Shown here: in pieces, positions 1 to 11,781 of the stretch
Position numbering within the stretch: the stretch's first letter is position 1
Layout of the letters: each line of letters begins with the position of its first letter
NCBI RefSeq assembly: GCF_014267345.1
Contig: NZ_JACMYD010000012.1
Span: 1-36,865 of the forward strand
Direction: 5' to 3'
DNA: 36,865 nt
Source: Corynebacterium sp. zg-331
GTDB taxonomy: Bacteria; Actinomycetota; Actinomycetes; Mycobacteriales; Mycobacteriaceae
The notes under the pieces: generated by a model
Told to the model about the DNA's origin: nothing
Databases searched by the model: none
Seen by the model: only the letters and a program-made list of their open reading frames with translations
Program-made: the position numbers and the translations under genes

Positions 1-85
1 ACACAAACACCCAGGCCACACCACGTTTTTCCACCCTTGTTCACCTCACGTCCCACCCACACTCACCTCCCATCTCCACCACGAT

Positions 86-107
86 CCCACCCAACCCGCC
101 CTCACCC
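86..107 (-). other. G-quadruplex-type motif
   Basis: On the minus strand this stretch holds five GGG tracts separated by loops of 3, 1, 2 and 1 bases, which fits the usual pattern for an intramolecular G-quadruplex. It lies in a 110-base block whose plus strand is very C-rich and G-poor. It sits just downstream of the hypothetical minus-strand ORF. The motif is seen directly; folding and any role are inference. Confidence 0.5.
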
Positions 108-126
108 GAGACCATGAACTCCATCG

Positions 127-552
127 CTATCCACGCACTATGACGGATTCCGGTACCACAAGGTATTTCAGGCGATGCGGGAAGCGCATGACATAAAGCG
201 CGCGCTCATCGAGCACGACCGTTCCCCCGCCCGCGATAGGGGCGCCCACAATCGTGTCCGGAATGAACATGAGGTCTTGAGAAAGACCCCGCTCATAAGC
301 AGTCCTGCACGCCCCAGAAAGAGAAGCCGAGCCTACGGGGCGTGCGCCCCGCACAACATTGATGCTCCAGGAGCCGAAGGGAAGAATAAACCCCCGGATA
401 CCATCGAGCCTCCCCAAGGTATCAAGTGCACTCGTCCGAGGGTGTGTGTTTAGAGTGCAAAGCACGAGCCGAGAAGAAAGACGGTACGCGGATCTCCGCA
501 CGGATTCTCTCCGACGGGGAGGCGCAGAACACCCGTCCCCCCCTGCGGCCAA
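127..552 (-). CDS. hypothetical protein, possibly frameshifted at its 5' end
   Basis: I do not recognise this 141-codon ORF. Its last hundred or so residues read like genuine protein (for example VVLDERALYVMRFPHRLKYL near the end), whereas the first 30 are rich in Arg, Gly and Ser and look like non-coding translation. The only upstream start in frame is a TTG at 552 with no clear ribosome binding site. A seven-G run just inside the start separates this frame from another (ATG near 582) that also reads plausibly for about 43 residues, so a frameshift or decayed 5' end is possible. It lies 92 bases downstream of tyrS on the same strand. No signal peptide or known domain is visible. Confidence 0.35.
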   Translation of the reverse strand: MAAGGDGCSAPPRRRESVRRSAYRLSSRLVLCTLNTHPRTSALDTLGRLDGIRGFILPFGSWSINVVRGARPVGSASLSGACRTAYERGLSQDLMFIPDTIVGAPIAGGGTVVLDERALYVMRFPHRLKYLVVPESVIVRG

Positions 553-644
553 GGGACCAGCCGGTGCAACGAGCGAATCATGTGGCCCGGAAGCAGACCG
601 GCATCGCTACGGTCTCATCACGGTGAGCCACATCTCCAGGAGGG

Positions 645-1907
645 TTATCCGCGCTGTACTCCCGCAAAGTTTTTCTTCCCACGGCGCAGCACCAACCAGG
701 TGCCGTGCAGGAAGTCATTATCCTCCGGCTGCCAATCCTCCGCGCCGACGCGAACATTATTCACGTACACGCCCCCCTCCTTGATCGCGCGCCGGGCCGC
801 TCCGCGGGACTCCACCAGGCCGGTGCCCACCAGCAGATCGATGATGCCGCGCGGGGAGTCCGCCCTCAGGCAAAGAACCTGTGTCTCCGAAACCGCCGAG
901 GCCAGCGTGTCCTCATCCAGCTCCGCGAGATCCGCTCGCCCGAAGAGCGCACGAGAGGCCAGTTCCACGGCCTCCGTGGCCGCCGCCCCGTGCACCAGGG
1001 TGGTCATTTCCCGAGCCAAGGTGCGCTGAGCCTCGCGGGCGTGGGGGTGTTGCGCAACCTCCTGCTCCAGCCGTTCTAGTTCCTCACGTTCAAGGAAGGT
1101 AAACCAGCGCAGGTAGCGCATAACGTCGGCATCGGCGGCGTTGATGAAGTACTGATACCAGGTATAGGGGCTGGTCATCTCCGGGTCGAGCCACAGGCTA
1201 CCGCCGCCGGTGGACTTGCCGAACTTCTTGCCCTCGGAATCGGTCACCAGAGGAACAGTCAACGCATGCACCTGATCCCCACTCACCCGGCGCACCAGAT
1301 CCACTCCGGCCACCAGGTTACCCCACTGATCGCCACCGCCAACCTGAAGATCGACGGCCCGGCTGGCATGCAACTGCACGTAATCGTGGGCCTGGAGGAG
1401 CATGTAGGAAAACTCGGTATAAGAAATGCCGTCGTTGTCCAGACGACGCTTGACGGTATCGCGAGCGAGCATGGTGTTAAGCGAGAAGTGCTTGCCCACG
1501 TCGCGGAGGAAGGAAATGACGGTCATCTCCTTGGTCCACTCGTTATTATTCACTAACTCGGCGGCGTGTTCGCCCTCGAAGGTGACAAAGCGACGCAGCT
1601 GCCCGGCGATGCGCTCGGCCCAGGCCGCAACGGTGTCGGCGTCATGCATCGAGCGCTCCCCCACGTCGCGGGGATCCCCGATCATGCCGGTGGCTCCACC
1701 AGCCAGCACGATCGGATTATGACCGGCGCGCTGAAAGCGCGCCAGCATCAGCAGTGGAACCAAGTGACCCGCGTGCAGGGAGGGACCGGTGGGATCGAAG
1801 CCGCAGTACAGGGTGATCGGTCCGCGTTCCGTAGCCGCACGCAGGGCGTCGAGATCCGTGGATTGATTAATCAAACCTCGCCACTGCAATTCCTCGATGA
1901 TATTCAC
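645..1907 (-). CDS. tyrS: tyrosyl-tRNA synthetase
   Basis: Cytoplasmic class I synthetase that charges tRNA-Tyr. The 420-residue length is normal for bacterial TyrS. The HIGH-type signature is HAGH (residues 45-48), the KMSKS-type loop is KFGKS (228-232), and the last 70 residues form an S4-like RNA-binding domain. I choose the GTG at 1907, not the GTG at 1928: it has a GGGAGG ribosome binding site nine bases upstream and overlaps the stop of the preceding small gene by four bases (GTGA), indicating translational coupling. It is the last recognised gene of the run that begins with argC. No T-box is visible in front of it, so expression probably depends on read-through from upstream. Confidence 0.96.
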   Translation of the reverse strand: MNIIEELQWRGLINQSTDLDALRAATERGPITLYCGFDPTGPSLHAGHLVPLLMLARFQRAGHNPIVLAGGATGMIGDPRDVGERSMHDADTVAAWAERIAGQLRRFVTFEGEHAAELVNNNEWTKEMTVISFLRDVGKHFSLNTMLARDTVKRRLDNDGISYTEFSYMLLQAHDYVQLHASRAVDLQVGGGDQWGNLVAGVDLVRRVSGDQVHALTVPLVTDSEGKKFGKSTGGGSLWLDPEMTSPYTWYQYFINAADADVMRYLRWFTFLEREELERLEQEVAQHPHAREAQRTLAREMTTLVHGAAATEAVELASRALFGRADLAELDEDTLASAVSETQVLCLRADSPRGIIDLLVGTGLVESRGAARRAIKEGGVYVNNVRVGAEDWQPEDNDFLHGTWLVLRRGKKNFAGVQRG

Positions 1908-2089
1908 TGCGCTTGTCCTCCCGGCCACTCCACGGCCTCATCCATCAACAACACGGGGATCCCCTGGTCAATGCGGTAGGCGATGCCCAGTCGCTCATTG
2001 ACCAGCACCTGTTCCTGCTCGCGGTAGGTCAGTGGTCCGTGATCCTTGGGGCACACCAGCACGTCCAGCAACTGCGGGTTAAGGCTCAT
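1904..2089 (-). CDS. Trm112-family (UPF0434) small protein
   Basis: This 61-residue protein starts at the ATG at 2089 and carries the motif [14 protein letters not shown] near the N-terminus and GIPVLL near the C-terminus, typical of the Trm112/YcaR family. Members in other organisms are small zinc-binding partners or activators of methyltransferases. Only one Cys of the usual CPxC-type knuckle is present here, so zinc binding is doubtful. It lies 10 bases after argH and overlaps the tyrS start by four bases, a position this family often has in actinobacteria. The substrate or partner cannot be told from the sequence. Confidence 0.8.
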   Translation of the reverse strand: MSLNPQLLDVLVCPKDHGPLTYREQEQVLVNERLGIAYRIDQGIPVLLMDEAVEWPGGQAQ

Positions 2090-2099
2090 GATCGTTACT

Positions 2100-3521
<1,422 letters not shown>

Positions 3522-4718
3522 TTAGGCCTCCCGATCCCGCTTGTTGGCGATCTTGGAGGACAGGCCGTGCAGCTGCACGAAACCCTTGGCCAGCGTCTGG
3601 TCGAAGGTATCCCCGGTATCGTAGGTGGCCAGATTGAAGTCGTAGAGGGAATGCTCGGAGCGGCGCCCGTTGACGGTGATGGACCCGGCGTGCAGCACCA
3701 GACGAATATCGCCGGTGACGTGCTCCTGGGTGGACTCGATGAAGGCATCCAGGGAGCGCTTAAGCGGGCTAAACCACAGGCCATCGTAGACCTCCTCGGA
3801 CCAGCGTGCGTCCACCAGACGCTTGTAACGGGCCAACTCACGCTCCACGGTCACGTCTTCAAGCGCCTCGTGCGCCTTGATGAGCACCATCGCGCCGGGG
3901 GCCTCGTAGACCTCGCGGGACTTAATGCCCACCAAGCGATCCTCCACCATGTCCAGGCGACCCACGCCCTGGGCGCCGGCCCGGCGGTTGAGTTCCTCGA
4001 TGGCTTCCAGGACGGTCACGGAGCGGCCGTCGATGGCCACCGGCACGCCGCTCTTGAAGGAGATGATCAACTCGTCGGGGGCGTTACCGAGAGCCGGGTC
4101 CTCGGTGTAGGCGTAAAGATCCTTGGTGGGCGGGTTCCACAAATCCTCCAGGAATCCGGTCTCCACCGCGCGGCCCCACACGTTCTGATCGATGGAGAAG
4201 GGCGAGGAGGCGGATTGCTCGATGGGCAGATTGACCTCCTCGGCAAACGCGATGGCCTTATCCCTCGTCCACGCAAAGTCACGCGCCGGGGCCACGATCT
4301 CCAGGTTGGGGTCGGTGCTCATGAAACCGACCTCGAAGCGCACCTGATCGTTGCCCTTACCAGTGCAGCCGTGCGCCACATGGGTACCACCGTGCTCCTT
4401 GGCCGCCTCCACGAGGTGCTTGACGATCAGCGGGCGCGAGAGCGCGGAGACCAAGGGGTACTGCTTCATGTACAAGGCGTTAGCCTTGACCGCGGGCAGG
4501 CAGTACTGCTCCGCGAACTCGTCCTTGGCGTCCACCACGACGGACTCCACGGCGCCACAGTCCAAGGCGCGCTGGCGCACGGAATCCATGTCCTCGCCGC
4601 CCTGTCCGAGGTCCAGGGACACGGCCACGACCTCGCCCTCGATCATCTTGGCCAGGTAAGGGATAGCCACGGAGGTATCCAGGCCACCGGAATAGGCCAG
4701 AACAATGCGATTAGTCAT
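3522..4718 (-). CDS. argG: argininosuccinate synthase
   Basis: Joins citrulline and aspartate using ATP to give argininosuccinate. The N-terminal PP-loop SGGLDTS (residues 10-16) marks the ATP pyrophosphatase family, and the 398-residue length is standard. The ATG at 4718 has an AAGGAG site about nine bases upstream. It lies 29 bases after argR and abuts argH. Its substrate citrulline would normally come from ArgF, whose gene is missing from this cluster, so citrulline must come from an enzyme encoded elsewhere or from outside the cell. Confidence 0.97.
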   Translation of the reverse strand: MTNRIVLAYSGGLDTSVAIPYLAKMIEGEVVAVSLDLGQGGEDMDSVRQRALDCGAVESVVVDAKDEFAEQYCLPAVKANALYMKQYPLVSALSRPLIVKHLVEAAKEHGGTHVAHGCTGKGNDQVRFEVGFMSTDPNLEIVAPARDFAWTRDKAIAFAEEVNLPIEQSASSPFSIDQNVWGRAVETGFLEDLWNPPTKDLYAYTEDPALGNAPDELIISFKSGVPVAIDGRSVTVLEAIEELNRRAGAQGVGRLDMVEDRLVGIKSREVYEAPGAMVLIKAHEALEDVTVERELARYKRLVDARWSEEVYDGLWFSPLKRSLDAFIESTQEHVTGDIRLVLHAGSITVNGRRSEHSLYDFNLATYDTGDTFDQTLAKGFVQLHGLSSKIANKRDREA

Positions 4719-4747
4719 AATGCTTTCTCCTTTGCAGATTTATTTCG

Positions 4748-5224
4748 TTAATTCCAGCCGCGCAGCATCGAGGCCAATTCGGCCCCCGTCATCGGGTCTC
4801 GCGCCAGAATAAAAATGGTATCATCACCGGCGATACAGCCCACGACCTCCGCCATGCCCACGCGATCAATGAAGCTGGCGAGGTACTGCGCGGCCCCCGG
4901 CGGGGTGCGCAGCACGGCAATATTGGCGGAGGAATCCACAGAGACCACCAATTCCTCAAGCATCCGCCGGAGCTTGTCCCGGGGCCCGGAGAGGGCGTCC
5001 GGCTGCGTCGCCTCCTCCGCACCCACGGCGTAGAAGGAGCGCGACCCTTCGCGACGGACCTTCCGCGCCCCCAACTCATCGAGATCGCGCGAGAGGGTGG
5101 CCTGAGTGGCATCGATCCCCTCATCCAACAGCAGCTCGGAGAGCTGAACCTGGCTATAGACTCGGGTAGCGGCCAGAATATCAAGGATTTTGCCTTGACG
5201 AGCGGTGCGAGTGGTCACCGTCAT
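4748..5224 (-). CDS. argR: arginine repressor
   Basis: Hexameric, arginine-responsive transcriptional regulator of the arg genes. At 158 residues it has the family's two-part build: an N-terminal winged helix-turn-helix with the SRDL recognition motif (residues 45-48) and a C-terminal arginine-binding/oligomerisation domain with [12 protein letters not shown] (family consensus GTIAGDDT). The ATG at 5224 follows an AGGAAAGG site. It starts only nine bases after the argD stop, exactly where argF would be expected. It probably represses the operon from sites upstream of argC. Confidence 0.95.
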   Translation of the reverse strand: MTVTTRTARQGKILDILAATRVYSQVQLSELLLDEGIDATQATLSRDLDELGARKVRREGSRSFYAVGAEEATQPDALSGPRDKLRRMLEELVVSVDSSANIAVLRTPPGAAQYLASFIDRVGMAEVVGCIAGDDTIFILARDPMTGAELASMLRGWN

Positions 5225-5233
5225 GATCCTTTC

Positions 5234-6406
5234 CTAAGCATCGGCCTCATCGAGCGCCACGGCCATGCGGCGCAGTGCCTCGTCTATCTCATCTTCCGTG
5301 ATGACCAGCGGCGGCACCAACCGCAATACCCGCTCCGAGGGGGCGTTGAGGATGAGACCAGCGCGCATACCGGCCGCCACTACCCGGGGCGCATTCGGGG
5401 AGCGCACAACCACGCCGAGCATGAGACCCCTGCCACGCACCGACTCCACCTGAGGCAGGGTCAGGAGCCCCTCGCATAGCCGTTGCCCGGAGCGGCGCAC
5501 CCGGGCGAGGAAATCGGCATCCATGGTCTCCAATACCACCTCGGCCGCGGCACAGGCCACGGGGTTTCCACCGAAGGTGGTGCCGTGATCGCCCAGCCTC
5601 AGGAGGCTGGCGGCCGATCCGTGAGCAAGGCACGCCCCGATGGGGAGGCCCGCCCCCAGCCCCTTGGCCAGGGTCACCACGTCGGGTATCACTCCTTCGT
5701 GCTCGAAGGCGAAGAAGTCTCCGGTGCGGCCCGCACCCGTCTGTACCTCGTCGAGTATCAGGAGGATGCCGTGTTCGTCGCAGAGCTCCCGCACCTTTCG
5801 GAGGTATCCTTCCGGGGCGGGAATTACCCCCGTCTCCCCCTGAATTGGTTCGAGGAAGATGGCGGCCACCTCCCGCGGATCGGTCTCCACCAGGGTGCGC
5901 AGGTAGGTGGCATCCCCGTAGGGGAAGAACTCCACGCCGCCGGGCAGCGGCTCGAAGGCCGCACGCTTGGCCGGCTGCCCGGTCAGCGAGAGCGCGCCCA
6001 GCGTGCGGCCATGAAAACCATTGACGGCGGCGAGTACTCGGCGTCGACCGGTACGTCGAGAGAGCTTGAGCGCAGCCTCGTTGGCCTCCGCACCAGAATT
6101 GCAGAAGAACACCCGGGAATTTGGGGCCGGAAAGCGCTCGCGCAGGGCCCGAGCCACCGCCACCACAGGGCGCGAACCCACCAGGTTGGAGGTGTGGGTA
6201 AAAAACAGAGCTTGCTTCCCCACGGCCCGGGCCAGACGCTCGTGGCCATACCCGAGGGAGGCCACCGCGATGCCGGAGAGAAGATCGATGTAATCGCGGC
6301 CCTCGGCATCGATCAGCCGCGCGCCGTGTCCCTCGACCACCTCGATGGCGGGGGTGGGATAGGTGCCCATGAGCACCGTGGGCCAGGCGTCGAGCGCCTC
6401 ACTCAT
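5234..6406 (-). CDS. argD: acetylornithine aminotransferase
   Basis: PLP-dependent class III aminotransferase that makes N-acetylornithine from N-acetylglutamate semialdehyde. The 390-residue protein has the cofactor-binding Lys at 248 in [14 protein letters not shown], the [14 protein letters not shown] segment before it and the [11 protein letters not shown] motif near 104-114. The ATG at 6406 has a GGAAGGAG site and overlaps the argB stop by eight bases, a sign of coupling; the 13 residues that an earlier start would add lie within argB. The next gene is argR, not argF. Confidence 0.96.
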   Translation of the reverse strand: MSEALDAWPTVLMGTYPTPAIEVVEGHGARLIDAEGRDYIDLLSGIAVASLGYGHERLARAVGKQALFFTHTSNLVGSRPVVAVARALRERFPAPNSRVFFCNSGAEANEAALKLSRRTGRRRVLAAVNGFHGRTLGALSLTGQPAKRAAFEPLPGGVEFFPYGDATYLRTLVETDPREVAAIFLEPIQGETGVIPAPEGYLRKVRELCDEHGILLILDEVQTGAGRTGDFFAFEHEGVIPDVVTLAKGLGAGLPIGACLAHGSAASLLRLGDHGTTFGGNPVACAAAEVVLETMDADFLARVRRSGQRLCEGLLTLPQVESVRGRGLMLGVVVRSPNAPRVVAAGMRAGLILNAPSERVLRLVPPLVITEDEIDEALRRMAVALDEADA

Positions 6407-7298
6407 TGTTTGCTCCTTCCGGCAGCACCATCGTGCCGATGCCACCCTCGGTGAGTAGTTCCAGGATCACAGAATGGCTCAGCCGTCCATCGATCACGTG
6501 GGCCGCGCGCACCCCGGATTCCACCGCATGCAGGCAGGATTCCATCTTGGGAATCATGCCGCTATCGAGGCGAGGCAGCAGCGCGCGAAGCCGATCCGCG
6601 GTGATCGTGCTCACCAGCGAAGAGCGATCCGGCCACCGCGTGTACAGGCCCTCTACGTTGGTGAGCACGAGCAGACGTTCCGCGCCGAGGGCCGCCGCCA
6701 GAGCCCCGGCCGCCGTGTCCGCGTTGATGTTATACACCTGGCCGTCGAGGCCCGGGGCGATGGTGGAAACCACCGGAATCCGCCCGGCATCGATCAGATC
6801 CACCAGAGCCGTGGTATCCACGTTCACGATGTCGCCCACCAGGCCGATGTCCGTGGGTATGCCGTCGATGGAGACGAGCCGACGCTGAGCGGTAAAAAGG
6901 CCGGCGTCCTCGCCCGAGGTACCCACCGCGTAGGGGCCGTGGGAGTTAATAAGCCCGACGAGGCCGCGACCCACCTGGCCGAAAAGCACCATGCGCACCA
7001 CCTCCATGACCTCCGGGGTGGTCACGCGGAACCCACCGCGAAACTCCCCCTCCAGGCCCAGGCGCTGCAGCATGCTGGAGATCTGCGGCCCACCGCCGTG
7101 CACCACCACCGGGTGGGCCCCGATGGTGCGCAGCAGCACCATATCCGCGGCGAAGGCTGCCTTGAGCCCCTCATCCACCATGGCGTTGCCACCGTATTTC
7201 ACCACCACGATACGGTCCCGGAAGTGCTGCAGCCAGGGCAGCGCCTCCGCCAGGACGGCTGCGCGATCCGCCGAGCTGAGCGTGGGAAGATCACTCAT
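6399..7298 (-). CDS. argB: acetylglutamate kinase
   Basis: Phosphorylates N-acetylglutamate and is usually the arginine-feedback-controlled step of the cyclic pathway found with ArgJ. At 299 residues it shows the amino-acid-kinase fold motifs [19 protein letters not shown] and the later NVEGLYT. The ATG at 7298 has a GAGGAG site nine bases upstream, and the frame continuing upstream to 7409 has no credible start signal. It lies 22 bases after argJ and overlaps argD. Its N-terminal helix is long enough to match arginine-sensitive members, but feedback inhibition here is inferred. Confidence 0.95.
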   Translation of the reverse strand: MSDLPTLSSADRAAVLAEALPWLQHFRDRIVVVKYGGNAMVDEGLKAAFAADMVLLRTIGAHPVVVHGGGPQISSMLQRLGLEGEFRGGFRVTTPEVMEVVRMVLFGQVGRGLVGLINSHGPYAVGTSGEDAGLFTAQRRLVSIDGIPTDIGLVGDIVNVDTTALVDLIDAGRIPVVSTIAPGLDGQVYNINADTAAGALAAALGAERLLVLTNVEGLYTRWPDRSSLVSTITADRLRALLPRLDSGMIPKMESCLHAVESGVRAAHVIDGRLSHSVILELLTEGGIGTMVLPEGANNE

Positions 7299-7320
7299 CG
7301 CTTTGTACTCCTCGAAAAAA

Positions 7321-8472
7321 TTACGTGCTGTAGGCCGAGTTGATTTCCACGTAGGCGTGAGACAGATCGGTGGTGTACACCGTGGCGCTTCCAGTTTTAC
7401 CCGTGCCAAGATCGATACTCACCGCGATGTCCTCGCCACCGAGGTCTACCTCGCGTGCGCCGGGAACCCCAGCAGATTCCACGCAGACGACGTGGCCGTT
7501 AAAGCTCACCGCAATGTTCTCCGGATCCATCTCCACGGGGGCCATGCCCACCGCCGCGAGCACCCGGCCCCAATTCGGATCGGAGCCAAACATCGCGCAT
7601 TTGACCAGGTTATCGCGCCCTACGGTGCGCGCGGCCAGCAGGGCCTCCTCGCTACTGGCCGCGCCCCGCACTGTGATACTCACCCGCTTGGTCACGCCCT
7701 CGGCGTCCGCCTGCATAGCAGCGGCGAGGTTCCTACACGCGCTCAGCACCACAGCGTCGAGTTCCTCCTGCGTGGGCTCGACCCCGGATTCCCCGGAGGC
7801 CAAGAGGATCACCGTATCGTTCGTGGAGGTCGAGCCGTCGATATCCAACACGTCAAAGGTACGAGCCGTGGCTCGACGCAGCGCGGTATCCAGCGACCGC
7901 GGCGTGGCCTGGGCGTCCGTGGTCAGGCACACCAGCATCGTGGCCAGGGAGGGGGCCATCATGCCCACCCCCTTGCCCATACCACCGAGCAGAAAACCCG
8001 ACCCCTCCACGAGGGTCTCCTTAGGTACCGTATCCGTAGTCATGATCGCGGTGGCCGCCGCGCCACCGTGCGGCCCCAGGCCGCCGACGAGCTCCCGTAT
8101 CCCCGCGCGCAGCAGGGGCATGGGCAAGGGCTCACCGATGAGCCCCGTGGAGCAGCAGGCCACGGCCTGCGCCTGCGTACCCAGGTGCCGTGCCACGGCG
8201 CGCTGAATCTCCTGGGCATCGAGATAGCCCTGCTTACCGGTGCAGGCATTAGCGTTGCCAGCGTTGTAGACCACGGCATCCAGGTGCCCATCGGCCATCG
8301 CTTGCCTGCTCAGCAGCACCGGGGCGGCGCAGATCTTGTTGCGGGTAAACACCGCTGCAGCGGCGCGCTGGCGGCCCTCATTAACCACCAGCGCCATGTC
8401 CGGCGTGCCGGAGCGTTTGATCCCGGCCGTGGTAGCCGCCGCTTGAAAGCCTCGAGGGGCAGTAATGCTCAT
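7321..8472 (-). CDS. argJ: glutamate N-acetyltransferase / ornithine acetyltransferase
   Basis: Transfers acetyl from N-acetylornithine to glutamate, releasing ornithine and making the pathway cyclic; some members also use acetyl-CoA. The protein has 383 residues. The self-cleavage site lies in [15 protein letters not shown], with the predicted nucleophile Thr178 after Ala177, so the proenzyme should split into alpha and beta chains. The ATG at 8472 has a GAGGAAC site. It follows argC by 15 bases. It supplies the ornithine that the absent ArgF would use. Whether it also acts as an acetyl-CoA-dependent synthase cannot be told. Confidence 0.96.
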   Translation of the reverse strand: MSITAPRGFQAAATTAGIKRSGTPDMALVVNEGRQRAAAAVFTRNKICAAPVLLSRQAMADGHLDAVVYNAGNANACTGKQGYLDAQEIQRAVARHLGTQAQAVACCSTGLIGEPLPMPLLRAGIRELVGGLGPHGGAAATAIMTTDTVPKETLVEGSGFLLGGMGKGVGMMAPSLATMLVCLTTDAQATPRSLDTALRRATARTFDVLDIDGSTSTNDTVILLASGESGVEPTQEELDAVVLSACRNLAAAMQADAEGVTKRVSITVRGAASSEEALLAARTVGRDNLVKCAMFGSDPNWGRVLAAVGMAPVEMDPENIAVSFNGHVVCVESAGVPGAREVDLGGEDIAVSIDLGTGKTGSATVYTTDLSHAYVEINSAYST

Positions 8473-8487
8473 CGTTGTTCCTCTTTT

Positions 8488-9551
<1,064 letters not shown>

Positions 9552-9564
<13 letters not shown>

Positions 9565-10143
9565 ATTCGGCGGAGCGCTCGCCGCAACGTAGCGCGCACC
9601 TCCTCCTCACCCAGTGCCCCATGCGGCGTCACCGCATCAAGAGTCAAGCCGCCGATGAGGGCAGATATTTCACGCGCCGCCTCCCGCGGCCTGCTCACCT
9701 GCAAGGCGACCAATGCCCCTTCGATCACTTCCATAAGATCTTTCGCCATCCCCGCAGCGGTGGGCGCAAAAACCGAACGCACCCGGGAGGCTCGAACAAA
9801 CTCCACTACCACGATCGCCTCCGCTCGCCGCTCCTCGTCCACGGGCATAACCTGCTCCAATAGCTTCTGCAAAGCGGTCACCGCCTCCTCCCCCGAAAGG
9901 CCGCGCAAGGCTTCCACTGGATGGCGCGCAAGGCGATGGCCCATACGGTCCCCGCTTCCTGCGCCGCCACCTCCAGCAATTCCTCGTGTCCGTCAAAAAA
10001 TGCCGCACTGACCCAATATTCAGCCCCGCCTCGGCCGCCACCTTGCGTAGCGTGATTCCCTCGATCCCCTCGGACACCACCTGTCGAAAGGCAGCCTCAA
10101 TCACGTGACGGCGACGCTCCCCTGCGTCGATACGAGTAGGCAT
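9552..10143 (-). pseudogene. TetR-family regulator, frameshifted
   Basis: The N-terminus (ATG at 10143) is a clear TetR helix-turn-helix, with ITLRKVAAEAGLNIGSVRHF. The frame then breaks at a run of six T (plus-strand A run at 9995-10000): adding one base restores FDGHEELLEVAAQ. A second single-base loss near 9945-9955 moves the gene to the frame holding LARHPVEALRGL and MPVDEERRAEAIVVVEF, a typical TetR ligand-domain helix, which ends at the TAA at 9552. The full product would be about 196 residues. It follows the ABC-F remnant by six bases, so the two formed one operon, and it was probably the repressor for the palindrome at 11694-11713. Sequencing error is the alternative to true decay. 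Confidence 0.8.
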
Positions 10144-10149
10144 GACTCT

Positions 10150-11672
10150 TCACTCCCATATCGGTCTATCGCTTTCCGACACCGATCCATCACGAGAAAA
10201 ATCAGGAACCGATCAAAATCCCGGACAAACCAGCGATCATGCGTTACCGCAAGCACCGTACCACAAAAGAGAAGTAACCCCTCCTGCAGCGCCTCCGCCG
10301 ATTCCACATCAAGATTATCCGTAGGTTCATCAAGCAAGAGCATAGTAGCACCCCCAATTCAAGGAGTAAGATTTGAAATCGGGCCTTTTGCCCGCCAGAA
10401 AGATCCTCAAAGCGCCGCCCCTCCCCACAATGCAAAATGGACAACAGGGTACGACCCACCATATCCGGGCGAATCTGCTTTTGGGAAAACCAACCAGGAT
10501 AAACCCGCGAACCGAGAACTACTTTTCCCGTATAACGCACAGGATTATCCCCCTCATCCGTGGCGGATAGTAAACGCAAAAAATGTGATTTTCCCACGCC
10601 ATGGGGACCCAACACGACGATCTTGTCCCCATACCACACCTCACAATTAAAAGATTGAGTCAACCTCGTTAATTTCAGATTCTCACACACCAGGGCCTTC
10701 TTTCTCGTTCGCCCGCCCTTGAGCCCCATCACCACATTTTCTTCTTTTGGACTTTTCTCCGGGGCACCCGCATCTTCGAATCTACGCAAACGCGCCTGGG
10801 CCGCTCGGTACCGCGAAGCCATATCGGAGTTATAGGTCGCTTTATCCTTATACTCATGCACCACACGACGCAAGCAAGCCCGATCCTCCTCCCATTGGCG
10901 CCGCAACTCATCAAGCCGGGACAACCTCCCCTCTCGCGCCTGACGATAGCCGGAAAATTCTCCAGTATAAACCCAGCAAGTGTTGCCAAATTTAGCCAAT
11001 TCCACCGTCACCACGGAGGTAGCTGTCTGGTCCGGCAACTCCCTATCGTGACTAACATAAAGTATTGACTTATCCGTTTCCCTCATTTTCCTTTCCAGCC
11101 AGTCCTTGCCGGGAACATCGAGAAAATTATCCGGCTCATCAAGCAGTAAAATATCGTCATCCCCACGGAAGAACGCGGTGAGGATAAGACGCTTCTGCTC
11201 ACCACCGGAGAGAGTGGATATGCGACGATTCCGACACTGATCAAAAGGCAAACGCAACGCCTCAGTGGTACACAGATCCCAAAGCGCCTCTATCTCATAC
11301 CCACCGACGTCTCCCCACGAGACCAATGCTTCAGCATAATCATACTGCGCCGATTCCCCTTTCTCTTCCGCCAACGCAGCCTCCGCCATTCGAACCGCCC
11401 CGGCAGCCTCTCGGACGGGGAGAGGAGCTACGGAAAGCAGGGCATCATACACCGTGCCCTCATCAAAAAACTGCGGCATCACGCCCACCGATCCCGAACG
11501 AAACACCTCGCCTCACACAGGCGAGATTTCACCGGCGATAATCTTCAATAATGTGGTTTTACCCACCCCATTACTACCGACCAGAGCCACCCTCCCCCCG
11601 CCCTAGCCAAAACGATATATCTCGTAACAGCGACCTACCATCGGGCAGAGAGTAGTACACCGATCGAACATC
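10150..11672 (-). pseudogene. ABC-F family ATPase, multiply frameshifted
   Basis: A two-cassette ABC protein without membrane segments, of the ABC-F class, which acts on the ribosome and often gives antibiotic protection. Visible parts, in order: Walker A GSNGVGKTT, signature LSGGEQKR, Walker B ILLLDEP, a charged linker, a second Walker A GPHGVGKS, a second signature LSGGQKARF and a second Walker B MLLLDEPTDNLD. The frame is broken by single-base losses near 11590 (C6 run), 10351-10355 (C5 run) and 10197-10201 (A5 run), and by an in-frame TGA at 11513-11515. Repaired, it ends in SESDRPIWE just before the TetR gene. The region is visibly more A+T-rich than its neighbours, which suggests acquisition by transfer. 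The true start is unclear, so the 5' boundary is approximate. Confidence 0.85.
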
Positions 11673-11693
11673 GCAGAAACCTATATAAAATAT

Positions 11694-11713
11694 GTTATCA
11701 CAGTTGTGATAAC
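11694..11713. promoter_or_regulatory. perfect palindromic operator candidate
   Basis: The half-sites GTTATCACA and TGTGATAAC form a perfect 9-bp inverted repeat around a two-base centre. Next to it on the minus strand is the AT-rich stretch TATTTTATAT, a likely -10 region for the ABC-F gene, so a bound protein would block the promoter. Size and position fit a TetR-family operator, and a TetR gene is the second gene of the module. The repeat is seen; the partner is inferred. Confidence 0.65.
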
Positions 11714-11720
11714 TAGGCCT

Positions 11721-11762
11721 AGAAAGAAACCCGGCACCACCCCACCTGGGGTAACGCCGGGT
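11721..11762 (-). terminator. terminator after pheT
   Basis: On the minus strand ACCCGGC and GCCGGGT pair around an inner ACCCC/GGGGT stem and are followed by the T-rich stretch TTCTTTCT. It lies about 20 bases after the pheT stop and separates pheT from the ABC-F promoter region. Confidence 0.75.
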
Positions 11763-11781
11763 CGTAGAGGCGTAAGCCCTG

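Noticed and set aside
1..126. Start of an rRNA operon at the left edge
   Set aside because: The tract is biased and spacer-like, but no rRNA sequence or conserved leader element can be seen, so it is not called.
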